A stretch of 5,170 nt of DNA from Betaproteobacteria bacterium (GTDB lineage: Bacteria > Pseudomonadota > Gammaproteobacteria > Burkholderiales > SG8-39): positions 1-5,170 of the forward strand of contig SCUH01000207.1 of NCBI GenBank assembly GCA_004298295.1. The letters are read 5' to 3'. The notes under the pieces are model-generated. The model searched no databases. It was given only the letters and a program-made list of their open reading frames with translations, and was not told the origin of the DNA. Position 1 is the stretch's first letter. Each line of letters opens with the position of its first letter. Below, piece after piece: positions 4,727-5,170 of this stretch. Both the position numbers and the translations under genes were made by a program.

Positions 4727-5170
4727 ATGCGCAGCAGCCTGAGTCTGACACGGGTCGGCCTTTTGGCCGCCCTGCCGTTCGCCGTCGCCACGGCGTTTGC
4801 CCAGCCCACGCAACCCGGCCGCGCCCCGGTCACCGAGCCGGAAATCCGCTACCAGGCGGGCGGTTCGCCGCTTGAGAGCGTGGAAATGTACCAGGACATC
4901 AACCCGAAGGCGCCGCCGTTGACCAAGGCGGAGTTCGACAAGGCGCGCCAGATCTACTTCGAGCGCTGCGCCGGCTGCCACGGCGTGCTCCGGAAGGGCG
5001 CGACCGGCAAGCCGCTGACGCCGGACATCACGCTCGCCAAGGGCACCGAGGTCCTGAAGGTGTTCATCAAGTACGGCTCGCCGGCCGGAATGCCGAACTG
5101 GGGCACCGCGGGCGACCTGAACGACGCCGAAGTCGACCTCATGGCGCGCTACATCCAGAACACGCCGCCG
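4727..5170 (+). CDS. nirS: Cytochrome cd1 nitrite reductase, N-terminal part (runs off window)
   Basis: The first 148 codons of NirS, the periplasmic dissimilatory nitrite reductase that reduces nitrite to nitric oxide in denitrification. Residues 1-25 are a Sec signal peptide (basic MRSSLSLTR, hydrophobic core, cleavage after AFA before Gln26). After a variable linker comes the haem c domain: KAEFDKARQIYFERCAGCHG with Cys81, Cys84 and His85, then GVLRKGATGKPLTPDIT, a segment nearly identical to P. aeruginosa NirS as I remember it. GMPNWG supplies Met122, 37 residues after the haem His, the same spacing as His51 and Met88 in the Pseudomonas protein. LMARYIQNTPP ends the domain at the window edge. 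The d1-haem beta-propeller, about 400 further residues, lies outside. Other nir genes for haem d1 synthesis commonly follow. An FNR-type box and a strong ribosome site precede it. Confidence 0.96.
   Translation, partial: MRSSLSLTRVGLLAALPFAVATAFAQPTQPGRAPVTEPEIRYQAGGSPLESVEMYQDINPKAPPLTKAEFDKARQIYFERCAGCHGVLRKGATGKPLTPDITLAKGTEVLKVFIKYGSPAGMPNWGTAGDLNDAEVDLMARYIQNTPP

Overview
The window is high-GC DNA with strong third-position G/C bias. It looks like a chromosomal segment of a denitrifying proteobacterium, most likely a betaproteobacterium. That placement rests on protein resemblance and on the cytochrome cd1 nitrite reductase gene at the right edge; it is inference, not a phylogenetic result.

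Left end (1-617) is accessory and decayed. Read on the minus strand, bases 32-1 are the first ten codons of a transposase resembling the IS481 family. They are preceded by a strong ribosome binding site inside a hairpin, and then by a tandem pair of 25-base repeats (65-114) that look like the element's terminal region. Next to it is a wreck of a DUF1016/YhcG-type PD-(D/E)XK nuclease gene (about 262-565), with recognisable blocks in two reading frames and most of the protein missing.

Middle (618-4593) is a run of seven plus-strand genes with gaps of 10 to 39 bases, so probably one or two transcription units. They are a class I nitronate monooxygenase-like flavoprotein; a type II dehydroquinase-like protein lacking one usual active-site His; a cupin thiol dioxygenase (cysteine/3-mercaptopropionate dioxygenase type); a VOC/glyoxalase-fold protein; a small membrane protein with a bacterial PH domain; a TMEM165/GDT1 (UPF0016) cation transporter; and a DUF488 protein. 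The first four are all small-molecule enzymes and could serve a common catabolic or detoxification job, but the sequence does not show a shared substrate.

Right end (4594-5170) is a new transcription unit. A 133-base intergenic region carries a near-consensus FNR/DNR-type box (4628-4641) and a plausible -10 element at class II spacing. It drives nirS, of which the signal peptide and most of the cytochrome c domain (CxxCH and the distal Met) are present before the window ends.

No tRNA, rRNA, CRISPR array or riboswitch was found. I see no wholly new system. The points most worth a second look are the dehydroquinase-like enzyme with His81 replaced by Phe, the thiol dioxygenase in the same operon, the RBS-sequestering hairpin of the transposase, and the degraded DUF1016 gene beside the insertion element.
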